Below, in pieces: positions 52,379-62,228 of a stretch of DNA of 64,000 bases. Position numbers and translations under genes: made by a program. The notes below the pieces were generated by a model. That model was given only the letters and a program-made list of their open reading frames with translations. It ran no database searches and was not told the DNA's origin. Source of the stretch: Candidatus Thiodiazotropha sp. CDECU1 (lineage in GTDB: Bacteria > Pseudomonadota > Gammaproteobacteria > Chromatiales > Chromatiaceae). The first letter of the stretch is position 1. Each line of letters starts with the position of its first letter. The stretch covers positions 992,001 through 1,056,000 of the forward strand of contig NZ_OY734020.1 in NCBI RefSeq assembly GCF_963455295.1, given 5' to 3'.

Positions 52379-53185
52379 TTAAAAATAGGTATTGACCGCA
52401 GCACTCAGAGTATCGCGCATGTCTGGATCGTCGGTCAGCGGAGTCACCAATGCCATCTGGCAGGCGGACTGGGCATCAATACCCTTGGCCACCAGTTGCG
52501 CAGCATAGACCAGCAGACGGGTGGACATACCCTCATCCAGGCCGTGGCCCTTCAGGTTACGCGAGCGATGGGCGATCTGTACCAGTTTTTCCGCCATTTC
52601 CCGGTCGACTCCGGCCTCGTGGGCCACGATTTCGGTTTCGATTGCCGTCTCCGGATAATCGAAATCCATGCCACCGAAACGCTGTTTGGTGGACTGCTTC
52701 AGGTCTTTCATGAGTGACTGATAACCAGGGTTATAGGAGATAACGATCTGGAAATCGGGATGCGCCTTGACCAGCTCCCCTTTCTTCTCCAGCGGCAGTT
52801 CCCGGCGGTGATCAGTCAGGGGATGGATTACCACGGTGGTGTCCTGGCGGGCCTCCACCACTTCATCGAGATAACAGATGGCACCGATGCGGGCGGCCAC
52901 GGTAAGCGGGCCGTCCTGCCATTTGGTACCGTTGATATCGAGCAGGAAGCGACCCACCAGATCGGAGGCGGTCATGTCCTCGTTACAGGCCACGGTGATC
53001 AGCGGCTTCTGCAGCTTCCACGCCATATATTCGACGAAACGGGACTTACCGCAACCGGTGGGGCCCTTCAACATGACCGGCATGCGAGCGTCGTATGCGG
53101 CCTGATACATCTCAACCTCATTATGCACGGGGCGGTAATAAGGCTCCTCTTTGATCAAGTACTGATCGCTGTCGATATCGCTCAT
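52379..53185 (-). CDS. cbbQ1: CbbQ-type AAA+ RuBisCO activase (form I partner)
   Basis: A 268-residue MoxR-type ATPase, same length as cbbQ2 and highly similar: Walker A KGPTGCGKSRFVEYMAW, ICYLDEVVEARQDTTVVIHP, ISYNPGYQSLMKDLKQS. Partner of cbbO1, 82 bases upstream of it. The gap to cbbS is 216 bases and contains an inverted-repeat element. Confidence 0.96.
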   Translation of the reverse strand: MSDIDSDQYLIKEEPYYRPVHNEVEMYQAAYDARMPVMLKGPTGCGKSRFVEYMAWKLQKPLITVACNEDMTASDLVGRFLLDINGTKWQDGPLTVAARIGAICYLDEVVEARQDTTVVIHPLTDHRRELPLEKKGELVKAHPDFQIVISYNPGYQSLMKDLKQSTKQRFGGMDFDYPETAIETEIVAHEAGVDREMAEKLVQIAHRSRNLKGHGLDEGMSTRLLVYAAQLVAKGIDAQSACQMALVTPLTDDPDMRDTLSAAVNTYF

Positions 53186-53199
53186 CGCTAAAAGCCTCC

Positions 53200-53376
53200 A
53201 GCAGTCAGCAGCCAGCTGGGGTACAGCAGCAACCGACGATTTGCATTGTTGTTAAGTAAACTCTCACTCGACAACAGCCCATGATTTCGATCAGCGAGTC
53301 AGCTGATCGCTGGCTGTTGGCGGCTGACAGCTTACTAATCAGAATTCCCCCGCCCCGCCGGACGGTGCGCGGGGGT
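53200..53376. repeat. Intercistronic inverted-repeat element, cbbS-cbbQ1 gap
   Basis: Arms AGCAGTCAGCAGCCAGCTGG (53200-53219) and GCTGGCTGTTGGCGGCTGAC onwards (53309-53331) form an imperfect inverted repeat. A GC stem lies beside it (CCCCCGC at 53347-53353 and GCGGGGG at 53369-53375, close to the cbbS stop). A related repeat is in the cbbL-cbbS gap. Such stems may protect or attenuate the cbbLS message so that the enzyme is made in excess over the activase. Confidence 0.6.
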
Positions 53377-53401
53377 GATTAGCTAGATTTCAGATCCGGG
53401 A

Positions 53402-53758
53402 TCAGGTCGGCGTACCGCGATAGATAACCATCGAGGCACCGGCACACTGGGCGTAGTTGTCCAGGCCCAGCAGACGCACGTGGTTGTCCGGGTGAGCCTG
53501 ATGGCAGGCCTCACATTCGGCCAGGATGGCGTCGACGTCGGTCTCACCGAACATGGGCAGTTTCCACATGTACCAGTAGCTGCCGGACGCGTTTTGCGGC
53601 TCGGTGTGCTCGATGGACGGGTTCCAACCCTTGGATACGATGAAATCGATCTGGGTACGGATCTGCTCCGGGCTCATGGCCGGCAGGTAGGAGAATGTCT
53701 CGAACTTGCGGCTGTTGGTATCTTCCAGACTGGAAGCGTAATCCTGCATTTCACTCAT
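53402..53758 (-). CDS. cbbS: RuBisCO form I small subunit
   Basis: CbbS, 118 residues, with [52 protein letters not shown] and the C-terminal [13 protein letters not shown], all typical of proteobacterial form I small subunits. It completes the L8S8 enzyme with cbbL, from which it is separated by 178 bases containing an inverted repeat. Confidence 0.98.
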   Translation of the reverse strand: MSEMQDYASSLEDTNSRKFETFSYLPAMSPEQIRTQIDFIVSKGWNPSIEHTEPQNASGSYWYMWKLPMFGETDVDAILAECEACHQAHPDNHVRLLGLDNYAQCAGASMVIYRGTPT

Positions 53759-53830
53759 TGGATAAATCCTCTGTTTTGGCCAGTACCAGTGTGGATATCT
53801 GGCTCAAGAAAAATCACTAAACCTTGAAGC

Positions 53831-53917
53831 GGTCAGCTTTCAGCCGCCAGCGGCCAGCTCAATTTGTGGGGGCGAGGCCGCCCACGGCTGGCTGCTGTTG
53901 GCTGGTGGCTGACAGCC
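53831..53917. repeat. Intercistronic inverted-repeat element, cbbL-cbbS gap
   Basis: Arms GGTCAGCTTTCAGCCGCCAG onwards (53831-53858) and GGCTGGCTGCTGTTGGCTGG onwards (53886-53917) form an imperfect inverted repeat of the same family as the one in the cbbS-cbbQ1 gap. Their location in both gaps suggests either an mRNA-level function or spread of a small element. Confidence 0.6.
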
Positions 53918-53936
53918 AAGCAATCGACTCGGTCGA

Positions 53937-55355
53937 TTACTTGTGCGAAACGTCCAGCTTGTCGACGGTGTCGAATTCGAACTTGATCTCCTTCCAGGTC
54001 TCCATAGCGGCCTTCAGCTCAGGGCTGTGGCTGGCTGCGGTAGTAAGGATGTCCTTACCTTCCTTCTCCAGCTCACGGCCCTGGTTACGTGCCTCGACAC
54101 AGGCCTCAACCGCAACACGGTTGGCGGCTGCGCCGGCTGCGTTGCCCCAGGGATGTCCCAGGGTGCCACCGCCGAACTGCAGTACAGAGTCGTCGCCGAA
54201 GATGTTGACCAGCGCCGGCATGTGCCAGACATGGATACCACCGGAAGCTACCGGCAGAACGCCAGGCATTGAACCCCAGTCCTGATCGAAGAAGATACCC
54301 CGTGAACGGTCTTCCTTGATGTAGGAATCGCGCATGATGTCGATCCAGCCCAGGGTTGCGTCACGGTCGCCTTCCAGCTTACCCACAACGGTGCCGGAGT
54401 GCAGGTGGTCACCACCGGAGAGACGCAGGATCTTGGTCAGTACGCGGAAGTGGATACCGTGGTGGGGGTTGCGATCCAGTACGGCGTGCATGGCACGGTG
54501 GATGTGCAGCAGCATACCGTTGTCCTGACACCATTGTGCCAGCTGGGTGTTGGCAGACCAGCCACCGGTGATGTAGTCGTGCATGATGATCGGCGCGCCG
54601 ATCTCTTTGGCATACTCGGCACGCTTCATCATCTCGTCGGAAGTCGGTGCGGTAACGTTCAGGTAGTGACCCTTGCGCTCACCGGTCTCGGCTTCCGCTT
54701 TCTGGATCGCCTCCATGACGAAGTCGAAACGATGTCTCCAGCGCATGAACGGCTGGGAGTTGACGTTCTCGTCATCCTTGGTGAAATCCAGACCGCCGCG
54801 CAGGCCTTCGTAGCAGGCACGACCGTAGTTCTTCGCTGACAGGCCCAACTTGGGCTTGATGGTACAACCCAGCAGCGGACGACCGTACTTGTTGAGCAGG
54901 TCACGCTCAACCTGGATACCCTGAGGCGGTCCATTACAGGTCAGAACGTAGGCGATGGGGAAGCGAATATCTTCCAGACGCAGGGCACGCAGGGCCTTGA
55001 AGCCGAATACGTTACCGACCAAGGAGGTCATGACGTTAACCACGGAGCCCTCTTCGAACAGGTCGATGGGGTAGGCCACGAAAGCGTAGAAACAGGTGTC
55101 GTCGCCAGGCACATCCTCGATGGCGTAGGCGCGGCCCTTGTAGTAGTCCAGATCGGTCAGCAGGTCGGTCCACACAGTGGTCCAGGTGCCGGTGGAGGAT
55201 TCAGCGGCCACAGCGGCTGCAACCTCTTCGCGGGGTACACCCGGCTGAGGGGTGACTTTGAAGCACGCCAGGATATCGGTGTCCTTCGGCGTGTAATCGG
55301 GCATCCAGTATGTCTCGCGGTACTCTTTTACGCCCGCATCATATTTCTTGGCCAT
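53937..55355 (-). CDS. cbbL: RuBisCO form I large subunit
   Basis: CbbL, 472 residues. Motifs: [35 protein letters not shown] (catalytic Lys), [20 protein letters not shown] (carbamylated Lys), [10 protein letters not shown] and [13 protein letters not shown] (loop 6). I choose the ATG at 55355 (MAKKYDAGV), preceded by GGAGG, over an upstream in-frame start. The absence of carboxysome genes and the presence of cbbQO downstream indicate the non-carboxysomal IAq type. Divergent from cbbR. Confidence 0.98.
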   Translation of the reverse strand: MAKKYDAGVKEYRETYWMPDYTPKDTDILACFKVTPQPGVPREEVAAAVAAESSTGTWTTVWTDLLTDLDYYKGRAYAIEDVPGDDTCFYAFVAYPIDLFEEGSVVNVMTSLVGNVFGFKALRALRLEDIRFPIAYVLTCNGPPQGIQVERDLLNKYGRPLLGCTIKPKLGLSAKNYGRACYEGLRGGLDFTKDDENVNSQPFMRWRHRFDFVMEAIQKAEAETGERKGHYLNVTAPTSDEMMKRAEYAKEIGAPIIMHDYITGGWSANTQLAQWCQDNGMLLHIHRAMHAVLDRNPHHGIHFRVLTKILRLSGGDHLHSGTVVGKLEGDRDATLGWIDIMRDSYIKEDRSRGIFFDQDWGSMPGVLPVASGGIHVWHMPALVNIFGDDSVLQFGGGTLGHPWGNAAGAAANRVAVEACVEARNQGRELEKEGKDILTTAASHSPELKAAMETWKEIKFEFDTVDKLDVSHK

Positions 55356-55524
55356 TTTTGCGATTCCTCCAGATTTAGGATTGCGTTGCCTTGAAATGCA
55401 GCTGTTGGAAAAAACTTTCCATGCTGTCAATCAGTAAAAAATCTTTGTCTAAAAACCTTCATCAAGGTGGAGGTAGTATAGGGGGGAGAGCGCATAAATA
55501 AAGTCAGATCTTTTAATTGGAACC

Positions 55525-55562
55525 ATAAGAAAATACTTATACCATATCTGATTTGTGGTATA
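55525..55562. promoter_or_regulatory. Candidate CbbR operator between cbbL and cbbR
   Basis: ATAAG-AAAATA-CTTAT (55525-55540) is a palindrome nearly the same as that upstream of cbbM. A second perfect palindrome, TATACCA at 55538-55544 and TGGTATA at 55556-55562, overlaps it by three bases. Two adjacent half-overlapping palindromes are the usual recognition/activation sites of LysR-type regulators, and the site lies in the divergent cbbR-cbbL region. Confidence 0.6.
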
Positions 55563-55660
55563 GTTCCTGATAACTGGCTCCTCGATTAAATCGACATGCA
55601 GAGGTCCCCCTATGCTGGAGCTGTGCCAAGACCGATTACCAGAAGTGAGAGAGCCTATCC

Positions 55661-56569
55661 ATGCATACAACCCTACGACAGATGCGCGTCTTCACCACCG
55701 TTGCCCGGCACCTGAACTATACCCGTGCGGCACAGGAGCTCCATCTCAGCCAACCGGCGGTGTCGATGCAGGTGAAACAGTTGGAGGAGTCGGTGGGACT
55801 GCCCCTGTTCGAACAGACCGGTAAAAGGATCCAGCTGACCGAGGCCGGCAGAGAGGTGCATGACTATGGCCGCACCATCTTCAAGACCTTCGAGGAGATG
55901 GAAGAGGTGCTCTCCTCACTGAAGGGGTTGGACACCGGGCATCTCGATATCTCTGTCGCCAGCACGGTCAACTATTTCGCCCCCAGACTGCTCGCTGCCT
56001 TCAGCCGGAAATTCCCCGGTATCGACCTGCGCCTGGACGTCTCCAACCGCAAGCGTCTCATGGAGCTGCTGCAGACCAATGAGACCGACATCGTACTCAT
56101 GGGACGACCACCCAAGGATATCGATTTGGAATATGAACCCTTCATGGATAATCCCCTGGTGGTGATCGCCCCTCCCGGACACCCGCTGCAGACCCAGAAA
56201 AAGATCCCTATCGAACGATTGGAGCAAGAGGTCTTCATCATGCGTGAGGCCGGTTCCGGTACACGTCTGGCAATGGAGCGCTATTTTGCGGAGCAAGGCA
56301 TCAATATCCGTACCGGCATGCAGATGACCAGAAACGAGGCCATCAAGCAGGCGGTTCGGGCGGGTATGGGACTGGGGGTGGTATCCGCCCATACCATCGA
56401 ACTGGAGGTCGAAACCGGTCGTTTGGTCATTCTTGATATCGAGGGGCTGCCCATCCAACGTCACTGGTATATGGTCTATCGAAAGACCAAGCGGCTCTCA
56501 CCGGCGGCGAAGGCGTTTCACGATTTCGTTATGTCGGAGGCTCAACATATCCAGCAAGCGCCTGTTTAG
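55661..56569 (+). CDS. cbbR: LysR-type regulator of CO2 fixation
   Basis: A 302-residue LysR regulator with an N-terminal winged HTH (TLRQMRVFTTVARHLNYTRA, then LHLSQPAVSMQVKQLEESVG) and a ligand-binding domain (LDISVASTVNYFAPRLLAAF). It is divergent from cbbL and its homologue CbbR activates Calvin-cycle genes in response to metabolites. The palindromes at 55525-55562 and 48864 are the likely sites. Start ATG at 55661. Confidence 0.93.
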   Translation: MHTTLRQMRVFTTVARHLNYTRAAQELHLSQPAVSMQVKQLEESVGLPLFEQTGKRIQLTEAGREVHDYGRTIFKTFEEMEEVLSSLKGLDTGHLDISVASTVNYFAPRLLAAFSRKFPGIDLRLDVSNRKRLMELLQTNETDIVLMGRPPKDIDLEYEPFMDNPLVVIAPPGHPLQTQKKIPIERLEQEVFIMREAGSGTRLAMERYFAEQGINIRTGMQMTRNEAIKQAVRAGMGLGVVSAHTIELEVETGRLVILDIEGLPIQRHWYMVYRKTKRLSPAAKAFHDFVMSEAQHIQQAPV

Positions 56570-56696
56570 GTATTAACAGGTCCCTGTTGTGTATACAGCG
56601 GTTTTAAGCATGCGTTAGAATTAACAATTCAGCTCGACAGTTGTCATAGATAAGCACTCAACATCAACATTTCACTTTAAGTGAGGCCTTCCAAAC

Positions 56697-58610
56697 ATGT
56701 CGGATCGGGGCAGTTCAAGTCAAACCCCAAACCTGCTGGAAGCTTATCCGCTTCTTGGCAAAGTCACCCTGCCCGGGGATTTGCGTAAACTGGACCAGGC
56801 GAAGCTAAGGCCGCTGGCAAGTGAGATGCGGCACTTTCTTATCGACTCGGTTTCCCAGACCGGCGGTCATCTGGCGGCCGGGCTTGGCGTGGTGGAGTTG
56901 ACCATCGCCCTCCACTACGTCTTCAACACCCCCTACGACCGTCTGGTGTGGGATGTGGGACACCAGGCCTATCCGCACAAGATCCTGACCGGAAGAGGGG
57001 AGCGAATGGCCAGTCTGCGGCAGAAGGGCGGGCTCTCAGGATTCCCGAAACGCTGCGAAAGCGAATATGACATCTTTGGTACAGGCCACTCCAGCACCTC
57101 CATCGGGGCGGCGCTCGGGATGGCGGTGGCGGCAAAACAGAAGGGTGAAGATCGTAGCGTTGTAGCCATCATCGGTGATGGCGCCATGGGCGCCGGAATG
57201 GCCTTCGAGGCCCTCAACCAGGCCGGGGCCCTGGATCAGGATCTGCTGGTGATCCTGAATGACAACGATATGTCCATATCCAAGCCGGTGGGTGGTTTCA
57301 GCAATCACCTCGCCCGTCTGCTCTCCGGCAAGGTCTATACCAGCATGCGCGAAGGGGGCAAATCCGCACTCAGTCATCTTCCTCATCAGGTGGGGGATCT
57401 GGTGGGTCGCTGGGAAGAGCATATGAAGGGTCTGGTGATGCCGGGTACCCTGTTCGAGGAGATGGGTTTCAACTACATCGGACCCATCGACGGGCATGAC
57501 TTCGATACCCTGGTTGCGACACTGCAAAACATGCGCAACATGCCCGGTCCCAGGCTGTTGCATGTGGTGACCCAAAAAGGGCGGGGTTACGTGCATGCGG
57601 AGAATGATCCCTGTGTCTACCATGGGGTCACCCCGTTCGATCCCGATACGGGGAAGATGGAGAAACATGGCAGCGGCAAGACCTATACCCAGGTATTCGG
57701 TGACTGGTTGTGCGCCATCGCCGATCAGGATGATCGCCTGGTGGCCATCACGCCCGCCATGTGCGAGGGGTCGGGTATGGTGCAGTACGCCAAGCAGCAC
57801 CCCAAGCGCTATTTCGACGTTGGGATAGCGGAACAGCACGCCCTTACATTTGCCGCGGGTTTGGCCTGCGAAGGCCTGAAACCGGTGGTGGCGATCTATT
57901 CCACATTCCTTCAGCGCGCCTATGATCAACTGATACACGATGTGGCACTGCAGGATCTTGACGTGACCCTGGCCGTGGACCGGGCGGGACAGGTCGGTGC
58001 GGATGGGGCAACCCATGCGGGGAGCTTTGATTTGAGCTATGCGCGCCTGATTCCCAACATGGTTATCATGGCGCCGGGGGACGAACAGGAGTGCAGTCGT
58101 CTGCTGCAGACCGCCTATGAATATCCTGGGCCGGCCCTGGTGCGCTACCCCCGGGGTACAGGTCCGGGGGTTGAAGTGGCAGCACCTCTACCGACACCAT
58201 TGCCGATCGGTGAGGGTGAAATCCGGCGCACTGGCAGTCATGTGGCACTCCTGGTTTTCGGCAGTCTGCTGACAACGGCGCAACAGGTTGCCGAGCATAT
58301 CGACGCATCCCTGGCCAATATGCGCTTTATCAAGCCACTGGATACGGACTTGATCGATCAATTGGTCGCTACCCATCAGATCCTGGTTACCCTGGAGGAG
58401 AATGTGGTGATGGGAGGCGCAGGCTCTGCAGTCAATGAATATCTGGCATCCTGCGGTCGCCAGGTAAGGGTGCTCAACCTCGGTTTGCCCGATAGCTATT
58501 TGGACCACGCCAGTCATCAGGAGCAGTTGACTGAGGCTGGGCTTGATTTCGATGGCATCCTTGCAGCCATCGAGCGGGTCAATAGAGAGACGAAGTTACA
58601 GGTTGTCTAA
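56697..58610 (+). CDS. dxs: 1-deoxy-D-xylulose-5-phosphate synthase
   Basis: Dxs, 637 residues, makes the first intermediate of the methylerythritol phosphate isoprenoid pathway from pyruvate and glyceraldehyde 3-phosphate, using thiamine diphosphate. Motifs: [46 protein letters not shown] (ThDP/Mg), [16 protein letters not shown] and the C-terminal transketolase domain [17 protein letters not shown]. The ATG at 56697 is 127 bases after cbbR. A three-carbon phosphate from CO2 fixation would feed it. Confidence 0.96.
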   Translation: MSDRGSSSQTPNLLEAYPLLGKVTLPGDLRKLDQAKLRPLASEMRHFLIDSVSQTGGHLAAGLGVVELTIALHYVFNTPYDRLVWDVGHQAYPHKILTGRGERMASLRQKGGLSGFPKRCESEYDIFGTGHSSTSIGAALGMAVAAKQKGEDRSVVAIIGDGAMGAGMAFEALNQAGALDQDLLVILNDNDMSISKPVGGFSNHLARLLSGKVYTSMREGGKSALSHLPHQVGDLVGRWEEHMKGLVMPGTLFEEMGFNYIGPIDGHDFDTLVATLQNMRNMPGPRLLHVVTQKGRGYVHAENDPCVYHGVTPFDPDTGKMEKHGSGKTYTQVFGDWLCAIADQDDRLVAITPAMCEGSGMVQYAKQHPKRYFDVGIAEQHALTFAAGLACEGLKPVVAIYSTFLQRAYDQLIHDVALQDLDVTLAVDRAGQVGADGATHAGSFDLSYARLIPNMVIMAPGDEQECSRLLQTAYEYPGPALVRYPRGTGPGVEVAAPLPTPLPIGEGEIRRTGSHVALLVFGSLLTTAQQVAEHIDASLANMRFIKPLDTDLIDQLVATHQILVTLEENVVMGGAGSAVNEYLASCGRQVRVLNLGLPDSYLDHASHQEQLTEAGLDFDGILAAIERVNRETKLQVV

Positions 58611-58637
58611 CCGGATGTATGCCTTACTGAGGAGACC

Positions 58638-59417
58638 ATGATCGAGATTGCCGGCGTCGATGCATTCGATGACAACTATATCTGGATGGTGAAAAATCCC
58701 ACCTCATCCCAAGCTGTAGCGGTGGACCCGGGCGATGAGACACCGGTCTTGAACTGGTTGCAGCAACATGGCTGTGATCTTAGCGCTATCCTCATTACAC
58801 ACCACCATTATGATCACGTGGGGGGTATTCCGGAACTGCGCGAGGCCTATCCTGGAGTCGCGATCTATGGCCCGGCCGGTGAATCCATTCGCGGTGTGAC
58901 CCATCCACTCAAGGAGGGCGACAGGCCTCAGATAGCCGGACTGAATGCCAGCTTCCAGGTATTGGAGGTGCCGGGGCATACGGTGGGACATATCGCATAT
59001 TTCGGTGAGGGGGTACTCTTCTGTGGCGATACCCTGTTTGCCGCTGGTTGTGGACGGGTATTCGGTGGCACCTTCGAGCAGCTATCGGACTCGCTACAGC
59101 GTATCGCCTCACTGCCGGGGGATACCCTGGTCTACTGTGCCCATGAGTACACCCTGGCCAACCTGGGCTTTGCAGAGTGGGTCGAGCCGCAGAATCCCGA
59201 TCTGGTAAGTCGCATCGAGCGGGAGCGGGAAAAGCGCGAGGCCGGCGCTCCCACGGTACCTTCGATCCTCAGCGATGAGCTGTTGACGAATCCCTTTTTG
59301 CGCACCACTGTTGGCTCGGTTGTGCAGGCGGCGGAAGATGCCACTGGGCATGACCTGACCACTCCCCGTGAAGTCTTCACCGCATTGCGGCAGTGGAAGG
59401 ACAGCGAGTACGATTGA
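58638..59417 (+). CDS. gloB: Hydroxyacylglutathione hydrolase (glyoxalase II)
   Basis: A 259-residue metallo-beta-lactamase-fold enzyme with the metal motif THHHYDHVGG (about residue 54), GHTVGHIAY, CGDTLFAAGCGRVF and CAHEYTLANL, matching glyoxalase II, which hydrolyses S-lactoylglutathione in methylglyoxal detoxification. It follows dxs by 27 bases and is likely in its operon. Confidence 0.95.
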   Translation: MIEIAGVDAFDDNYIWMVKNPTSSQAVAVDPGDETPVLNWLQQHGCDLSAILITHHHYDHVGGIPELREAYPGVAIYGPAGESIRGVTHPLKEGDRPQIAGLNASFQVLEVPGHTVGHIAYFGEGVLFCGDTLFAAGCGRVFGGTFEQLSDSLQRIASLPGDTLVYCAHEYTLANLGFAEWVEPQNPDLVSRIEREREKREAGAPTVPSILSDELLTNPFLRTTVGSVVQAAEDATGHDLTTPREVFTALRQWKDSEYD

Positions 59418-59499
59418 CCCGGACTCCGGGTATACTTCCAGTGATTATGTATGTGGGGCAGAATGGCCGCATAACCAAGAGGCTATGCGGCCGATCGGG

Positions 59500-60372
59500 T
59501 TAGACGTTACGGGCATCCATCATGCGTTCGATGATGGGCTGCAGAATGATCTCCATGGCAAACCCCATCTTGCCACCGGGTACCACGATACTGTTGCGGC
59601 GAGACATGAACGAGCCGTCGATCATCGACAAAAGATAGGGAAAGTCGGTATCGAACTTCTTCGTATCACTGAAACGGATAACCACGAAGCTCTCGTCCGG
59701 TGTCGGGATATCACGGGCGATGAAGGGGTTGGAGGTATCGACCGTCGGTACCCGCTGGAAGTTGATGTCGGTGCGGGAGAACTGCGGCGTAATGTGGTTG
59801 ATGTAGTCGGGCATGCGACGCATGATGGTGTCGACGATTGCCTCTTCACTGTAGCCGCGCTCTGCATTGTCGCGGAAGATCTTCTGAATCCATTCCAGGT
59901 TGACGATGGGTACTACGCCGACTCCCAGATCCACATATTTGGCGACGTCCACATCGCCATCCACCACCATGCCGTGCAGACCTTCGTAGAAAAGCAGATC
60001 TGTACCCTGATCAATGGTTTCCCAAGGGGTGAATTCACCAGGCTTGTGATCACAACCGAGTCGGGCATTGTGTTCGGCCGCTTCCTCCGTGCTGTGTAAG
60101 TAGTAGCGCTTTTGGCCACCCCCGGTTTCACCGTAGGTCTTGAAAAGCTCGGCAATCTTATCGAAGCGGTTTGCTTCAGGGCCGAAATGGCTCATACCTT
60201 CAGCCATCTTCTCGCGCATTTCAACACGTGTATAGCGGTGGAAACTGTCACCCTCGACCACGGCAGACTTGATGCCATCGCGATAGAAGATATGTTCGAA
60301 GGCCCGCTTGACAGTGGTGGTTCCGGCGCCTGACGAGCCGGTTACGGCGACCACAGGATGCTTTTTGGACAT
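59500..60372 (-). CDS. cbbP: Phosphoribulokinase
   Basis: A 290-residue PRK of the proteobacterial type: P-loop AVTGSSGAGTTTVKRAF, then VEGDSFHRYTR, KRYYLHSTEEAAEHN and LLFYEGLHGMVVDGD. It phosphorylates ribulose 5-phosphate to the RuBisCO substrate. It lies 4 kb from the RuBisCO operons on its own transcript, convergent with gloB. This confirms a full Calvin cycle. Confidence 0.97.
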   Translation of the reverse strand: MSKKHPVVAVTGSSGAGTTTVKRAFEHIFYRDGIKSAVVEGDSFHRYTRVEMREKMAEGMSHFGPEANRFDKIAELFKTYGETGGGQKRYYLHSTEEAAEHNARLGCDHKPGEFTPWETIDQGTDLLFYEGLHGMVVDGDVDVAKYVDLGVGVVPIVNLEWIQKIFRDNAERGYSEEAIVDTIMRRMPDYINHITPQFSRTDINFQRVPTVDTSNPFIARDIPTPDESFVVIRFSDTKKFDTDFPYLLSMIDGSFMSRRNSIVVPGGKMGFAMEIILQPIIERMMDARNV

Positions 60373-60682
60373 ATGCTTCTCCCTTATCTAATTAATTATA
60401 TTGTGCTGTCCGGTTGGCCTGTAACGAGGCTCTTTTAGTCTCACCGGACTAGGTTATGGGTAAAAAATTGCAGCCAACTATAACACGGGAAAATCCGATT
60501 TCCAGCGACAATGGAGTACCGGCATGGACTGATTTCCACCCCAGGGCTTTGCTAATGATGGCTTAAAATTTTCTGATTACCTGTTATGCTCAGCCATGGG
60601 ATGGAGGTTGTGATAGTTGTTTAACCTACGGAAAAATCTAGAATTATTTATGCAGATTGAGGGCTAAAATAATAACGATCCC
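60373..60682. other. Intergenic region upstream of cbbP
   Basis: No gene is visible in these 310 bases between cbbP (its promoter side) and the end of the NhaD-type gene. No clear ATAAG-N6-CTTAT palindrome is seen here, unlike at cbbL and cbbM. Confidence 0.4.
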
Positions 60683-62122
60683 TCAAAATAGGCTGGCGTT
60701 CAACCAGAGGTGGAGCAGGATACTGACGATGAAGCCGAGGGCGATTACGGGGGTCCAGCGGAGGTGAGAAAAGAAGGTGTATCTTCCCTGTGCCTGGCCC
60801 ATGAGGGCGACCCCGGCTGCCGATCCGATCGAGAGTAGGCTGCCGCCGATGCCGGCAGTGAGGGTGACCAAGAGCCATTGGCCGAGTGACATATCGGGAC
60901 GCATGTTGAGCACCATGGTCATGGTGGGGATGTTCTCGAGTACGGAGGAGGCGACACCAATGGAGATGTTGGCCGCGGTTGCGCCCCACTGGATATAGAG
61001 CAGTTCCGATGCCAGGGTCAGATAGCCGAGATAGCCGAGGCCACTGACACAGAGGATGACACCGCAGAGGAACAGCAGGGTGTCCCATTCCGATCTGGCG
61101 ACACGCAGGAAAACATCAAAGGGTTGTCGGCTCTCAACCACCACCGCGAAATCGGGTGATTCGGTTGTGGTGATCTTCTCCTGGCTTGGTATATGGGTCT
61201 TCTTCAGAAAGTAGCCGAAAAACTGCAGGTAGGAGAGTCCGGTCATCATACCGATGGCGGCGGGGAGAAAGAGTTGCCCCTGAAACACGACCGCGGTTGC
61301 GATGGTGAGAACGAACAGGGCTACGATGCGTTTAGCTCCGCGTCGCATCACTATCCGCTCCTGACTGCTGGAGAGATGTCCTTCCGGCAGGGCGAAGTGC
61401 ATGATCGCGGCAGGTATGAGATAGCTGACCAAAGAGGGCAGAAACAGGTTGAAGAAGGAGAAAAAGTCGACCCGGCCGTTGGCGCTGAGAATATCCTGCT
61501 GCCACACCATCAGGGTAGTGATATCGCCGAATGGGCTGAAAGCGCCGCCCGCATTGGAGGCCATCACCACATTGATGCAGTTGAGGGTGACGAACTTATG
61601 GTTGTCCCGCTCCAGATTCAAGACAACCGCACCCATCAACAAGGCGGTCGAGAGGTTGTCGAGAAAGGGAGAAAGGAAGAAGGTTGTAAGCCCAATGGTC
61701 CAGAACAGGTGTTTATAGCTGTACCTGCGGTTGGCGACCCAGCTGCGTAAGGCCAAAAAAACTCGCCGTTCGGCGAGGGCATTGATATAGGTCATCACCA
61801 CCAGGATGAACAGCATCAACTCGGAATACTGCAGCAGGCTGTGTCTGAGTGCCTGCTCCGCATGGTGGCCGCCGGTATTCTGATTGGAATACCAACCGAT
61901 CAAGCCCCAAATGATTCCAGCCGCGAACAGCATGGGTTTGGATTTGCGGAGCTCGATGAACTCTTCAAGGGTGACGGCGATGAGGGCGATGGCGAACACC
62001 GTCAGACCCAGATAGCCGACCCAATGGGTGCTCATACTGTAACCACTGGCCGACATATGTTCCGCCAGCGCCAAGCCGGGGGAAGCGCAGAACAGTGCAA
62101 CCGAAACCGTCAGTCTCTTCAT
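60683..62122 (-). CDS. nhaD: NhaD-type Na+/H+ antiporter, copy 1
   Basis: A 479-residue membrane protein of the ion-transporter superfamily with about 12 hydrophobic segments and an N-terminal signal-like segment. Motifs of NhaD: FFLSPFLDNLSTALLMGAV, NAGGAFSPFGDITTLMVWQ and GIGGSLLSIGSAAGVALMGQ. It should exchange sodium for protons, important at marine salinity and high pH. Tandem with a longer copy 106 bases upstream on the same strand. Confidence 0.9.
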   Translation of the reverse strand: MKRLTVSVALFCASPGLALAEHMSASGYSMSTHWVGYLGLTVFAIALIAVTLEEFIELRKSKPMLFAAGIIWGLIGWYSNQNTGGHHAEQALRHSLLQYSELMLFILVVMTYINALAERRVFLALRSWVANRRYSYKHLFWTIGLTTFFLSPFLDNLSTALLMGAVVLNLERDNHKFVTLNCINVVMASNAGGAFSPFGDITTLMVWQQDILSANGRVDFFSFFNLFLPSLVSYLIPAAIMHFALPEGHLSSSQERIVMRRGAKRIVALFVLTIATAVVFQGQLFLPAAIGMMTGLSYLQFFGYFLKKTHIPSQEKITTTESPDFAVVVESRQPFDVFLRVARSEWDTLLFLCGVILCVSGLGYLGYLTLASELLYIQWGATAANISIGVASSVLENIPTMTMVLNMRPDMSLGQWLLVTLTAGIGGSLLSIGSAAGVALMGQAQGRYTFFSHLRWTPVIALGFIVSILLHLWLNASLF

Positions 62123-62228
62123 TTCAGCCTGTGGACTAGGGTTGTTTCAATGGTCGATGCTATCTATCCCAAAATGTCGGTCGTTTTTCAAGCTGTTTTG
62201 CGCCGGGTTCATCCCATGGATATTATTC

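Noticed and set aside
56571-56600. TTAACAGGTCCCTGTT fragment downstream of cbbR
   Set aside because: It resembles the end of MITE-like element 2 (TGTTAACAGGCCC) but is short and imperfect, so I do not call it a solo terminal repeat.
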